Below, one piece after another: positions 23,432-32,058 of a stretch of DNA of 33,490 nt; position 1 is the stretch's first letter, and every line of letters starts with the position of its first letter. The stretch is from an uncultured Actinomycetes bacterium (GTDB taxonomy: Bacteria; Actinomycetota; Acidimicrobiia; Acidimicrobiales; RAAP-2): contig CAIUMH010000136.1 of the NCBI GenBank assembly GCA_903900235.1, positions 1-33,490 of the forward strand, written 5' to 3'. The notes below the pieces were generated by a model, which saw only the letters and a list, made by a program, of their open reading frames with translations, searched no databases and was not told the origin of the DNA. A program made the position numbers and the translations under genes.

Positions 23432-25710
23432 TCGGCGAGGCCATCAGTCGACGGGCGCCGGCGCCACGTCACCAGACCGACCACCATCATCACGAGGACC
23501 GTGCACAGGGCGATCGCTGAGCCGAGGACGAAGGCGGTGGGCCGGTAGACAAGCCTCACGACGTGATGACCGGTCGGTACATCGGCTTGGAGCATGGCGA
23601 TCGAGTACGGCCGAAGGACGAGCGGCCGACCATCGATCGTCGCAGTCCAGCCGGGGACTCGCTGGAGATGAAGTCGCAACACCGAGGGTCGTCGAGCGTC
23701 AAACGCCACCATGGGCGTCGACGGAGAGGTCCACTCCAGAGCGACGGACCGCCCCACGGTGTCGGCGTTGCGGGCCGGTCCGCCTCGGCCGACCAGCGTG
23801 GCCGCCGCCGCCCCGGGGACTCGGTAGAGGTCCTCGTTGGCGATTCTTCGCACCAGCACCGTCCCAAAGGGTCCGGGGGTGCCATGCGCCACCATGAGGA
23901 ACCGGATCCCGAAGCGGCGGGCGATCCGGGCGTCGGTTACCGCAGGACAGAACTGCGACGGCGGAACATAGGTACCCGGTGAGGTTCCCCCCGACACGAG
24001 GGCCCACGCATCAAACAGGGACGTCGCCGTCATGGGGTCATAGGCATTGAACTCATGGATGCCATAGAGGACGTTGGCCTGCTCTTGAATGCCGAGCGTC
24101 GGTGGGATGAAGCATGACTTGGCGCCAAACCCCACGGTCGCACCACCCACCGCAGCGCGCAACTGGGCGACGGCTGGCGGGTGGGGTGGGTGGGTCAGCT
24201 CGGTGTGCCACAGCGGGGCCCCCGCACTGACCAGCAGGGCGACCTGAGCCACCAAGAGGCCGACGATGGACCCATGTCGGACCCGAGGCTTGGAGATTCT
24301 GGTGCCCACATCGAGGCCGACCAGCGCCATCGCCAGCGCCATCAGTCCAACGACCGGCCAGACGAAGCTCGCCGTCCGGGCGGCGGAATCCACCGAATTC
24401 AGGTCCGATCCTCCAAGGAGCCACACCACACCGAGCGTGGCCCCCACTGCGCCCCAGGCGATCCAGGCGGTGACGAGGACGGCTCGCTGACGATGAGCGC
24501 GCACCAGCTCGTCGATCCCGTGGCCGGCGAGCAGGGCCAGGGCCAACATCATCGGCATCAGCGACCAGCGCCACATCACCGACCCGACTGCCGGCAGGGC
24601 GGTCAGCCCCGAGATCACCAGTGGGACGAACACCACCGCCAGATCGACAGCCACCACTGCCGCCAGAGCAAGGACGACGGCTTGATGGCGACGGCGGACC
24701 AGCGCCACGAGAGCGAGCACCACCACGATGGGGCCCACCCACATGGCTGATCCGATGAACATGGTCCCCCAGAAGGGAGAGCCATTGAACGGCAGGCCGT
24801 CGTAGCCGACGATCAGCAGATTCACGAGCAGGTGCGGGCTCAGAGCCCGGTCCGGCGTCGTCGTCGACCGGATGGCCAGCTGGGCCAGCTGCAGGCCCGG
24901 CAGGACGACCGGCGCAGCCAGACCCAGACCGGCGAGACCAGCCGCTGCGAGACCGAGAAGCCCCTTCAGTGGGATCGTCCCGCTCCCTGAGCGGCGCAGC
25001 CCAAGACCCAGCACGATGCACAGGCCAGCCCCGGCACTCACACTCGAGGCCACCACCGTGTCAGGCTGGCCAGCCAGCAGGCAGAAGGCCCAAGCCACCG
25101 AGAGCACCAAGGTCCAGCGGACGAGGTGCTGGCCCCGAAGGATCAAGGTGGCCAGAGCGATCAGCCACCCGGACCAGGCAGCTGCTCCAGCAGCTGGCCA
25201 GCCGACCAGAACGAAAAAGGCACCGGACAAGACGAAGGTGGTGCCAGTCATCGCTGCGGCCACCACGCCGAGACGAAGCACCCGGCCGGCCACGTAGGCG
25301 CCGGTCCCGGCGATCAGGACGGTGACCAGCACCTGAGTCGTAAAGACCAACCGCACTGGAGCGAGGTAGCCCACCAGCGACGGCAGCGAGGCCACTGCCG
25401 ACTGCCAGTTGAAGGCCAATGGTTGGCCCAGTCCGTTGAGTGGGCTCCACAGGGGAAGGAACCCGTGATGGACCTGCTGCCATGTCTGGGTGGCCCACGG
25501 GATCATCTCGGTGACAAGGTCCCCGCGTTGGAGGTTGTAGGGGTGAACCGAGAGGTCAGTCGTCAGGCCGTAGCGAGCGAGTCCGTCATAGGGCCCGAGC
25601 GATGCACCGTGGAGCAGGGCTGGAACCAGCACGGCCACGCTGGCCACCACCACCCATGCCAGGCCGAGCGCGTCGGGAAGCCACGGGTGATCGCGATGCG
25701 ATGTCCTCAT
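23422..25710 (-). CDS. YfhO-like multi-spanning membrane protein
   Basis: A 762-residue protein with about 11-13 membrane helices in residues 1-520 and one more at the C-terminus, before a short RRRPSTDG tail. A large extracytoplasmic region lies between about 520 and 710. Features of the YfhO family are GDLVTEMIPWATQTWQ in the first loop, NGLGQPLAFNWQSA, and the end FDARRPSVLRLHLQRVPGWT with GHHVVRLVYRP. YfhO proteins are related to membrane glycosyltransferases of the GT-C type and help glycosylate lipoteichoic acid in Bacillus. A clear Shine-Dalgarno sequence is not seen before ATG 25710. The amidohydrolase upstream ends 47 bases away, so read-through is possible. Confidence 0.75.
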   Translation of the reverse strand: MRTSHRDHPWLPDALGLAWVVVASVAVLVPALLHGASLGPYDGLARYGLTTDLSVHPYNLQRGDLVTEMIPWATQTWQQVHHGFLPLWSPLNGLGQPLAFNWQSAVASLPSLVGYLAPVRLVFTTQVLVTVLIAGTGAYVAGRVLRLGVVAAAMTGTTFVLSGAFFVLVGWPAAGAAAWSGWLIALATLILRGQHLVRWTLVLSVAWAFCLLAGQPDTVVASSVSAGAGLCIVLGLGLRRSGSGTIPLKGLLGLAAAGLAGLGLAAPVVLPGLQLAQLAIRSTTTPDRALSPHLLVNLLIVGYDGLPFNGSPFWGTMFIGSAMWVGPIVVVLALVALVRRRHQAVVLALAAVVAVDLAVVFVPLVISGLTALPAVGSVMWRWSLMPMMLALALLAGHGIDELVRAHRQRAVLVTAWIAWGAVGATLGVVWLLGGSDLNSVDSAARTASFVWPVVGLMALAMALVGLDVGTRISKPRVRHGSIVGLLVAQVALLVSAGAPLWHTELTHPPHPPAVAQLRAAVGGATVGFGAKSCFIPPTLGIQEQANVLYGIHEFNAYDPMTATSLFDAWALVSGGTSPGTYVPPSQFCPAVTDARIARRFGIRFLMVAHGTPGPFGTVLVRRIANEDLYRVPGAAAATLVGRGGPARNADTVGRSVALEWTSPSTPMVAFDARRPSVLRLHLQRVPGWTATIDGRPLVLRPYSIAMLQADVPTGHHVVRLVYRPTAFVLGSAIALCTVLVMMVVGLVTWRRRPSTDGLADQA

Positions 25711-25757
25711 CGCAGGTCAGATCCAACCACCATCGCCGGATCGTACCCCGTTCGGCT

Positions 25758-27050
25758 TCATCCGAACGTCCGGGTGACCATCCGAACCTCGGAGAGCACC
25801 GCCTCGAGATCGAGGGTCGTGTGCCGACGATCAGCGACGACCCGCTCACCTGCCACCCAGACATCGACCACGTCGGCCCGACTGGCTGCGTAGACCACGG
25901 CCGAGACTGGGTCGAAGGCTGGAGTCAACGATGGCGAGGAGGGATCGAGGCGAATCAGGTCTGCCTCTTTTCCCACTTCGATCGAGCCCGTCACCGCCTC
26001 GAGCCCCAGCGTTCGTGCGCCTTCAATCGTGGCCATCTTGAAGACCTGGTGGGCGGTCAATGCCGAGGGGTCAAGGGAGGCCACCTTGGCCAGCAGGCCG
26101 GCCACCCGCATGGCGGCGAACAGGTCAAGGTCATTTGACGACGAGGGCCCGTCGGTGCCGAGACCCACCGTGGCGCCCGCCGCAAGCAGATCGACCACCC
26201 GACAGATCCCCGAGGCCAGCTTCATGTTCGACAATGGGCAGTGAGCCACCGCCGTAGCCGTGGCCCCGAGCCGAGCCACCTCGTCATCGGTCAAGACGAC
26301 CGCATGGGCGAGCACGGTGGTCGGGCCGAGCAGGCCGAGGTGGTCGAGCAGCTCGACGGGTCGCCGACCGGTTACCGCAAGGACCTGGTCAACCTCGGCC
26401 TGATTCTCCGCCGCGTGGAGGTGAAGCCGGGACCCCGCTGCAGCCGCCAAGCCGGCCGCCTCCTCGAGCTCACCCACGCTCATCGTGTAGGTGCCGTGCA
26501 CCATGGTCCAGTCGTGAGGGCCCGAGGCCGAATATGCCGCCACCCGGTCGGCGAAGCGCTCATGGTCCGGAGCCTCGCCCCCGATGAACAGCGGCCCTGT
26601 GGCCAGGCGAAGACCGGCGGCGGCGGCCACCTCAGCGGTGACCTCGGGATACCAGTACATGTCGAGAGCCGTGGTCACCCCGGCGCCGAGCATCTCGGCC
26701 ATGGCCAGCCGGCCTCCCGCCGCCACCACCGCCGGGGTCAGCGTTGCCGCCTCGAGAGGCAACAGCCGGCCGAGGAAGGCCTGCAGGTCCCGATCGTCGG
26801 CGAGGCCTCGAAAGAGGGTCATGGGAAGGTGGCTGTGGACGTCGACGAGGCCGGGCATCACGATCCCGGCACCGGCGTCGATGACCACCTCGCCCGGCTG
26901 CGGCTCAGGTCGGCCCCCGTCGACAATGGCCACGATCACCGATCCCTCGATCACCACCGAGGCGTCAATGAGGACCCGATCGGCGGCGTCGGCGGTGAGG
27001 ACCGTGGCGTTGTGGATGACGGTCCGCCGGGGTGCACTGCCCTCGCTCAC
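25758..27050 (-). CDS. Amidohydrolase, MTA/SAH deaminase-like
   Basis: A 430-residue metal-dependent amidohydrolase of the ATZ/TRZ group. Metal ligands are HSH (about H72 and H74), His212 in LHAAE, His249 in LAHA and Asp300 in GTDGPSSSN. HCPLSNMKLASGI (about 270-282) is the block typical of 5-methylthioadenosine/S-adenosylhomocysteine deaminases (MtaD), though related enzymes hydrolyse or dechlorinate triazines and other N-rings. Start GTG 27050 overlaps the Baeyer-Villiger gene's TGA by four bases (GTGA), so the two are translationally coupled. A nucleoside deaminase next to a ketone monooxygenase is unusual; another amine or lactam substrate is possible. Confidence 0.85.
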   Translation of the reverse strand: MSEGSAPRRTVIHNATVLTADAADRVLIDASVVIEGSVIVAIVDGGRPEPQPGEVVIDAGAGIVMPGLVDVHSHLPMTLFRGLADDRDLQAFLGRLLPLEAATLTPAVVAAGGRLAMAEMLGAGVTTALDMYWYPEVTAEVAAAAGLRLATGPLFIGGEAPDHERFADRVAAYSASGPHDWTMVHGTYTMSVGELEEAAGLAAAAGSRLHLHAAENQAEVDQVLAVTGRRPVELLDHLGLLGPTTVLAHAVVLTDDEVARLGATATAVAHCPLSNMKLASGICRVVDLLAAGATVGLGTDGPSSSNDLDLFAAMRVAGLLAKVASLDPSALTAHQVFKMATIEGARTLGLEAVTGSIEVGKEADLIRLDPSSPSLTPAFDPVSAVVYAASRADVVDVWVAGERVVADRRHTTLDLEAVLSEVRMVTRTFG

Positions 27051-28873
27051 AAGCCCACCCGTTGGCCGTCGACGTCGCGCAACTCGAGGCCGGCCAGATC
27101 CGGCGACTGTCGCCAGCGTCCGATGTAGTCGAAGAAGGCGACCGGCCCGGCCTGATAGCCACCCCCGTTGAGGCGCTGGCGACGACCCATCTCTCCACCC
27201 TCGTTGTTGTAATAGCCAGGTGTGCACTCGGCATTGCCGAGCACCCCGGGCTCAGCCGCGGCAATCGGGGCGATCCACGCCGCCTCAGCCTCAGCGGTGG
27301 TCTCGACCTCGACGGCACCGACATCGAGCGCCCGAGCGATGACGGCCGATGCCGTCTTGGCGGCTTCCGTCAGGTTGTGGGTGATATTGGAGATCAAGTT
27401 CCCTCCCTGGGCGTGGCCGACGATGAACAGGTTAGGGAATCCCACCGAGTGCATCCCGTGCAGGGTCGACATGCCGTCAGCCCAGTGCTCGCTCAAGGTC
27501 TCGCCGCCTCGGCCCGTCGTCTCGTACCCGCACCGGCGGGCATAGTCGGTGCCGACCTCGAAACCCGAGGCGAAGATCACGACATCGAGGTCCACGTGCC
27601 TGCCACCCACGACCACTCCGGTGGCGTCGATCGCATCGACGCCCTGGCCATCAGTGTCGACGAGATGGACGCTCGGCCGGTTGAAGGTGTCGAGATACTC
27701 ATCGTGGAAACACGGCCGCTTGCACAGCTGGCGGTACCAGGGCTTGAGTGCCTCGGCCGTCGCCGGGTCGTCGACCACAGCATCGATCCGGGCCCGGATC
27801 TCGGTCATCTTCTCGTCGTCGGACTCCTCATAGGCAGCGCGGACATCATCAAGGTCGAAGGTCGGGCCCATGCGCTCGACCACCTTGGCCCAGATTCGCT
27901 TGGAGATGTCAGTCCAACCGTCCTCGACGAGGTCGACCTCCGCTTGGCCGCCGGTCTGCAATACCGCAAAGTTCCGGAGCCACTCGGCCTGCCATCCCGG
28001 GCCGAGCGTGCGGGTCATCTCCTCGTCAAGTGGGTGGTTGTCGCGGATGTCGACCGACGAGGGGGTGCGCTGGAACACGAAGAGCTCCTTGGCATCGCGT
28101 CCCAACGGGACGATGCATTGCACGGCGGTGGCTCCGGTGCCGATGATGCCCACCCGCTTGTCCGCCAGACCGACCATCGGGGCACCCAGCGGATCGCCGC
28201 CGGTGACCGACCAGTCCCAGCGGCTGGTGTGGAAGCAAGGACCAGCGAAGGACTCGATCCCGGCGATGCCCGGCAGCTTGGGTCGGTGCAACGGACCGGT
28301 TCCCATGGTGACGAAGCGAGCCCGCAGGATGTCGCCTCGGTCGGTCTCGATCCGCCATCGGTGCGCCTCTGGCTCCCAGGTGACTGCCGTGACCCGAGTC
28401 GACAGCATGCTGCGAGGCCGCAGATCAAAGCGCTCGGCAATCCGGAGGGCGTGGGCGTGGATCTCGGGAGCCGCCACGTACTTGGCGCTCGGAAGCGCCC
28501 CGACCTCCTCGAGCAGCGGCAGGTAGATCATCGCCGCCGTGTCGCACATCGCCCCGGGGTAGCGGTTCCAGTACCAGACACCACCGAGATCGCCCCCGGC
28601 CTCGATGATGACGATATCGTCGATGCCCTGCTGGCGAAGCATCGCTCCAGTGGTGAGGCCGGCGAACCCGCCACCGATGACGGCCACCTCGACCTCGTCG
28701 GTCCGGGCTGGCCGATCGATGGGCGTGACATAGGGATCGTCGAGGAGGCTGGCGAAGCGGCCGGTGGGCTCGACGTACTGCTCGTTACCGTCGGGTCGGA
28801 GCCGCTTGTCACGCTCGGCGGCGTAGCGCCGACGGAGCGCTTCGTGGTCGATGTCGATCGGTCCCTGGGTCAC
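27047..28873 (-). CDS. Baeyer-Villiger monooxygenase (flavin-containing)
   Basis: The 608-residue enzyme has two nucleotide sites: FAD at VIGGGFAGL (about 65-73) and NADPH at IIGTGATAVQ (about 243-252). Between them is the Baeyer-Villiger fingerprint F-x-G-x3-H-x3-W-D, here F209 to D220. The longer motif GGVWYWNRYPGAMCD (about 97-111) is also present. Such enzymes insert oxygen beside a ketone to give an ester or lactone, using NADPH and O2. The length and N-terminal 60-residue extension fit cyclohexanone, phenylacetone or steroid monooxygenase types. Start is GTG 28873; GAGGAGG stands before it. It lies 10 bases after the MDH-like gene and overlaps the amidohydrolase gene. Confidence 0.9.
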   Translation of the reverse strand: MTQGPIDIDHEALRRRYAAERDKRLRPDGNEQYVEPTGRFASLLDDPYVTPIDRPARTDEVEVAVIGGGFAGLTTGAMLRQQGIDDIVIIEAGGDLGGVWYWNRYPGAMCDTAAMIYLPLLEEVGALPSAKYVAAPEIHAHALRIAERFDLRPRSMLSTRVTAVTWEPEAHRWRIETDRGDILRARFVTMGTGPLHRPKLPGIAGIESFAGPCFHTSRWDWSVTGGDPLGAPMVGLADKRVGIIGTGATAVQCIVPLGRDAKELFVFQRTPSSVDIRDNHPLDEEMTRTLGPGWQAEWLRNFAVLQTGGQAEVDLVEDGWTDISKRIWAKVVERMGPTFDLDDVRAAYEESDDEKMTEIRARIDAVVDDPATAEALKPWYRQLCKRPCFHDEYLDTFNRPSVHLVDTDGQGVDAIDATGVVVGGRHVDLDVVIFASGFEVGTDYARRCGYETTGRGGETLSEHWADGMSTLHGMHSVGFPNLFIVGHAQGGNLISNITHNLTEAAKTASAVIARALDVGAVEVETTAEAEAAWIAPIAAAEPGVLGNAECTPGYYNNEGGEMGRRQRLNGGGYQAGPVAFFDYIGRWRQSPDLAGLELRDVDGQRVGL

Positions 28874-28882
28874 CGGGCCTCC

Positions 28883-29950
28883 TCAGGCTCGAGAGGGTCG
28901 CTGGTACTGCCCATACTGCTCTGAGATGCTCGTTACCGCCTCGTGAAGGGCGATCTCTTCATCCCCGGCGAGATCCATGTCGACCAGGCTGGTCCAGCCT
29001 TGACCGTCGAGGACCACCTGGGCCCCGACGACCCCGTGGCGGTCTGCCCACTCGCCAGCCAGAGAGACCTGGGCGCTGATCACTCGCCGATCCCCCGTCC
29101 GCAGAGCCTCGAGCACGTCGATCACCGCATGCGCCGTGGCCATCTGTGTCGAGCCCGAGGTGAAATGGATGAAGAAGGGCTTGACGGCCGTCCGCAGGTC
29201 GGGGCTCAGTGCCTCAAGCACTGCATAGGCCATCGGGATATCACCAGCGACGACGAGATCAAGGACTGCGGCGCGGGCCTCGAGCACCTCGTCCGGGAAG
29301 GCTGCGAGATCCCGACCGGATCGAATGGCTCCGATGGCTTCGGCCAGCTGGGGAGCAGAGAAGCCGCGAACTCGGACCTGGCTCCACAACGGCATCAGAT
29401 TGGTGCCGTGTTCCCCCAGCATCACCGCCGAAACGTCAGCCCGCTGGACGCCGAACTCTCGGGCCAACTCCCGACGGAATCGGAGGGTGTCGTTCCATGC
29501 GCCGGCTCCGAGGACCCGATGGCGATCGAGGTGCTCGGCGAAGACCTGGACACCGAGCTCGACCGGGTTCGACTGCACGACCACCGTCACCTCCCGGTCG
29601 GCGGTCTCGAGGGCCTCGGCATAGCTGCGGAAGATCTCGTGGTTGGTCGCTGCCAGCTGACTGCGATCGAACGGTGCATCGACCGTCCTCGGGATCGTCA
29701 TTCCGGCCAGCATCACGACAACGTCGGCATCGACAAACTCTGGCTCCACCCCCACCTCGATGACGGGGGCATCATCGATGAAGGCGTCGGCCAGATCAGA
29801 GCGCAGGCCATACATCTCACGCTCAGAGCTGTGACCCCGGTGGCCGACCAGCTGGAGGCGGCAGGTTGAGTCGAGCAGCTTCGCGCTGAGGATCTGGGCG
29901 GAGAACTCCCGGCCGACGGCACCGAAGGCTCCCACGATGGCGACGTCCAC
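28883..29950 (-). CDS. Malate/lactate dehydrogenase family protein, probably NADP-type
   Basis: A 355-residue LDH/MDH-fold protein. GAFGAVG (7-13) binds the dinucleotide. The strand-2 end is LVGHRGHSS (about 34-42): it lacks the acidic residue of NAD enzymes and looks like the GSERS loop of NADP-dependent MDHs, so NADP(H) is suggested. Catalytic residues are intact: Arg88 and Arg96 on the loop after LAGMTIP, SNPVE (127-131), Asp and Arg in NDTLRFR (153-159), and His in GEHG (179-182). The whole differs from housekeeping MDH, and a different 2-hydroxyacid is possible. GTG 29950 follows GGGAGG; GTG 29977 and ATG 29968 are in frame but lack one. It heads the run with the BVMO gene. Confidence 0.8.
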   Translation of the reverse strand: MDVAIVGAFGAVGREFSAQILSAKLLDSTCRLQLVGHRGHSSEREMYGLRSDLADAFIDDAPVIEVGVEPEFVDADVVVMLAGMTIPRTVDAPFDRSQLAATNHEIFRSYAEALETADREVTVVVQSNPVELGVQVFAEHLDRHRVLGAGAWNDTLRFRRELAREFGVQRADVSAVMLGEHGTNLMPLWSQVRVRGFSAPQLAEAIGAIRSGRDLAAFPDEVLEARAAVLDLVVAGDIPMAYAVLEALSPDLRTAVKPFFIHFTSGSTQMATAHAVIDVLEALRTGDRRVISAQVSLAGEWADRHGVVGAQVVLDGQGWTSLVDMDLAGDEEIALHEAVTSISEQYGQYQRPSRA

Positions 29951-29993
29951 GCGACCTCCCACGATCATCCGGGTCACCCCGACCCAGAGCAGG

Positions 29994-29999
29994 ACTGTA
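29994..29999 (-). promoter_or_regulatory. -10 candidate TACAGT before the MDH-like gene
   Basis: On the minus strand TACAGT lies about 44 bases before GTG 29950. It would give a short leader containing the GGGAGG Shine-Dalgarno sequence. No strong -35 is evident. Confidence 0.35.
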
Positions 30000-30116
30000 G
30001 TGGGCTACTGCTCCACCGCCTCCGAAGGCAGACCTACCGTGAGCTGTGGCGTCGAGGGGTCGGCCGGCCGGGCCACCAAGAAGAGGAGAAGATGGGCCCG
30101 ACCGGCCGAGAGCTGG

Positions 30117-30809
30117 TCAGCCCCGGTCACCACCCATCGGGTGGGCACCACCGGGGCCGTGGGGGCCATGAGCGCCTGGCGTGGGGAGTCCGATGTTGAC
30201 CGTGGTGGCATTGAGCGTGGTGTGGTTCGAGGCGATGGTTCCCGTGGTCATCACGAAGGAGCCGACCGTCACGTCAGTTGCCGAGGCCGCAGCTCCAGAC
30301 TTCGTATATGTCGTGGACCCGCCGACGTCCACGGTGTGCCAGAAGCCCTGCTCATCGGTCACCGTGATCGAGGTGCCGCTGACCGCCTGGACCGTTCCTG
30401 CGAGGTGAGGCTGCTCGATGTGGATGCTGGCCGCCGAGGTGGCACTCGTAGAGGAGGTCACCACGAACACCCGGGTGCCGACGGTCACGTCAGCGGCGGA
30501 CGCCGTCGAGCCGTGACCCACGTCATAGGTGGTGGCGGATGTGAGGGTGTACGAGACAGACGTCCCATCGATCCTGGCGATGGTCACCGAGTTCGCCGAA
30601 ACCGCGGTCACGACCCCGGCACCGAGGCCGGCGTGGCCTCCCATCGGGTCGAGGTGTCCGCCGTGGCGGCCGACGTGTCCGTGACCGGTCGTGCCAGGGG
30701 CCATCGATCCAGCAGCGGCGGCGATGCCGGCGCCGCCGGCGATCAGACCGACCGTGATGGCGGCCGTCGCCCCGACACTGCGGGCCTTGGTGGAGAGTGG
30801 GTTCTTCAT
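30117..30809 (-). CDS. Secreted His-rich protein with two DUF5666-like domains
   Basis: A 230-residue protein with a signal peptide (about 8-33, ATAAITVGLIAGGAGIAAAA). The first mature segment is Gly- and His-rich (about 40-62, including HGHVGRHGGH). Two similar beta units follow, about 65-138 and 139-210. Each begins G-x-V-x-A-V-S-x-x-S-I/V-T-V and each contains ADVTVG or TDVTVG and a late T-x-N/S-T-x-V strand. The C-terminus is again Gly- and His-rich (GAHGPHGPGGAHPMGG). DUF5666 repeats are beta-rich modules of unknown role. His-rich ends suggest metal binding. AGGGAG lies 9 bases before the ATG. A palindrome, GTGTT-CGC-AACAC (30831-30843), lies upstream. Confidence 0.72.
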   Translation of the reverse strand: MKNPLSTKARSVGATAAITVGLIAGGAGIAAAAGSMAPGTTGHGHVGRHGGHLDPMGGHAGLGAGVVTAVSANSVTIARIDGTSVSYTLTSATTYDVGHGSTASAADVTVGTRVFVVTSSTSATSAASIHIEQPHLAGTVQAVSGTSITVTDEQGFWHTVDVGGSTTYTKSGAAASATDVTVGSFVMTTGTIASNHTTLNATTVNIGLPTPGAHGPHGPGGAHPMGGDRG

Positions 30810-31506
30810 GGGCTGGACTCCCTAGATTTCGTGTTCGCAACACCGTCTCTCGGTGGCTGCAGGCTCCATGGTGGGCGATCATCTCAAGATTGCGGCCAGA
30901 TGGCCCTAAGGAGTCCATAAGAAGCCCCAGACGACGAGGAGTTCGGGATCGTCCGGTACGGGGTTCGCCAGATCGGTCGAGTGACGAATCCGGTGCCACT
31001 GACGGCCTCGGACTCCCCTGGGCTTGTTCCGGTTCAACGGACAGGTTGCGTGTGGTGATGGTCCCGCGAGACGTGGGCTGCGGACCCGGGACTGCCCACT
31101 CACTCCTCGGGATCACCGAGATGGTGGGTCAGGAATCGGCCGACGACCTCTGACCTCAGGACCGCCACGCTGTCCTGGCTTCAAGTTCCCCTGGTGAAGA
31201 TTGACCGCCACGACCAACTCGACCGCGACAGGCAACTGGGCCGCCACAGGTCTCGACGATGCCATCTTCGAGTGGTCACCGAAAGATGCTGATCGTAATC
31301 CTGGTGGCTCCGGTTACTCCCCATACCTCCCCGGCCTCGGGATCATCGCACGACCCATGTCCAGGGCTCTGCCGCGAGAAGTTGCTCGAGCCCACCAGAC
31401 CCGCTCCTCACCGACGAGACTGTGAATACGCGTGAGGCCTCCGCTACCTTGTAGTGACGATGCCGTCCTCCGTCGATCACTCGGTTGTCTCGTTGACGCG
31501 GCCGAT
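30810..31506. other. Gene-poor stretch of about 700 bases
   Basis: No frame on either strand looks like a normal gene. A 74-codon frame at 31201-31425 contains SPKDADRNPGGSGYSPYLPG, but lacks a good start signal and resembles nothing I know. Base composition is less skewed than in genes. The palindrome at 30831-30843 and the leader near 31445-31510 are the only structured elements seen. It could hold decayed remnants, a small RNA, or regulatory DNA for the flanking genes. Confidence 0.5.
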
Positions 31507-31510
31507 ATGA
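31460..31510 (+). CDS. Possible 16-codon leader peptide before the glycosyltransferase
   Basis: ATG 31460 opens MPSSVDHSVVSLTRPI and stops at TGA 31508-31510, which overlaps ATG 31507 of the next gene as ATGA. TACCTT (31445-31450) lies nine bases upstream of the first ATG and may be a -10. The arrangement could couple translation of the glycosyltransferase. A longer in-frame glycosyltransferase start, GTG 31432, is an alternative, in which case this frame is meaningless. Confidence 0.25.
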   Translation: MPSSVDHSVVSLTRPI

Positions 31511-32058
31511 CGGCGATCTCGCTCGGGCACTGGCTCTCCTACCTCCCATTGGGGGTCATCGCCCTGCTGTCTTGGGGTATCTGGATCGTCCGGACCACGA
31601 TGTCGCATCGGGCAACACCGATCGTGACCGACTACTCGACCACCACCAGCGTGGTGGTCCCCGTCTACCGGGAAGATCCCGAGATCCTCGCCCTATGCCT
31701 CGACACCTGGATCGCGGCCGGGCCAACCGAGATCATCCTCGTGGTCGATACCGGCGATGACGACTGCCTGGCCATGCTCGAGGCCCGCCACCTGCCGGCA
31801 TCAGTCGCCGTCCACCCCTTCGTCCACACGGGCAAGCGCTCGGCGCTCGGCGAGGGTATCCGACGGGCCACGTCAGAGATCGCCATCCTCGTCGACTCCG
31901 ACACCGCGTGGACCTCCGGTCTGCTGGCCACGGTGCAGATGCCCTTCGCCGACCCCTGGGTGGGGGCGGTCGGCACCCGACAGCGCGTCCACGCGCTGAG
32001 CAACCCGGGTACGGTCACAGGGTGCCTGCGGTGCCGACAACGCCCAACGTCCTGCTGA
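31507..32058 (+). CDS. Glycosyltransferase family 2, apparently truncated
   Basis: The 183-residue frame has one N-terminal membrane helix (about 8-28), then the GT-A core: SVVVPVYREDPEIL, ILVVDTGDDD, KRSALGEGIRRA and the DSDTAW metal motif. It ends soon after VGAVGTRQRVHALSNPGTV. Family members of hyaluronan-synthase type normally continue for 200 or more residues with acceptor motifs and membrane helices, which are missing. The end runs into the sulfatase gene in another frame. It is therefore probably a broken gene, or the mark of a recombination or assembly join. An upstream GTG at 31432 would add 25 residues. Confidence 0.65.
   Translation: MTAISLGHWLSYLPLGVIALLSWGIWIVRTTMSHRATPIVTDYSTTTSVVVPVYREDPEILALCLDTWIAAGPTEIILVVDTGDDDCLAMLEARHLPASVAVHPFVHTGKRSALGEGIRRATSEIAILVDSDTAWTSGLLATVQMPFADPWVGAVGTRQRVHALSNPGTVTGCLRCRQRPTSC
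32010..32015 (+). promoter_or_regulatory. Leaderless -10 candidate TACGGT before the sulfatase
   Basis: TACGGT is followed by six bases and GTG 32022. It lies within the last codons of the glycosyltransferase frame. It supports GTG 32022 over GTG 32031 as the start. Confidence 0.45.

Noticed and set aside
27032-28924. Long open frame (over 600 codons) on the plus strand opposite the Baeyer-Villiger gene
   Set aside because: It is the mirror of a real gene with strong third-position GC bias; no domain or start signal, and the minus-strand product has all family motifs.
31201-31425. 74-codon frame in the gene-poor stretch
   Set aside because: No ATG or ribosome site and no similarity that I recognise. 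Kept only as part of the intergenic entry.
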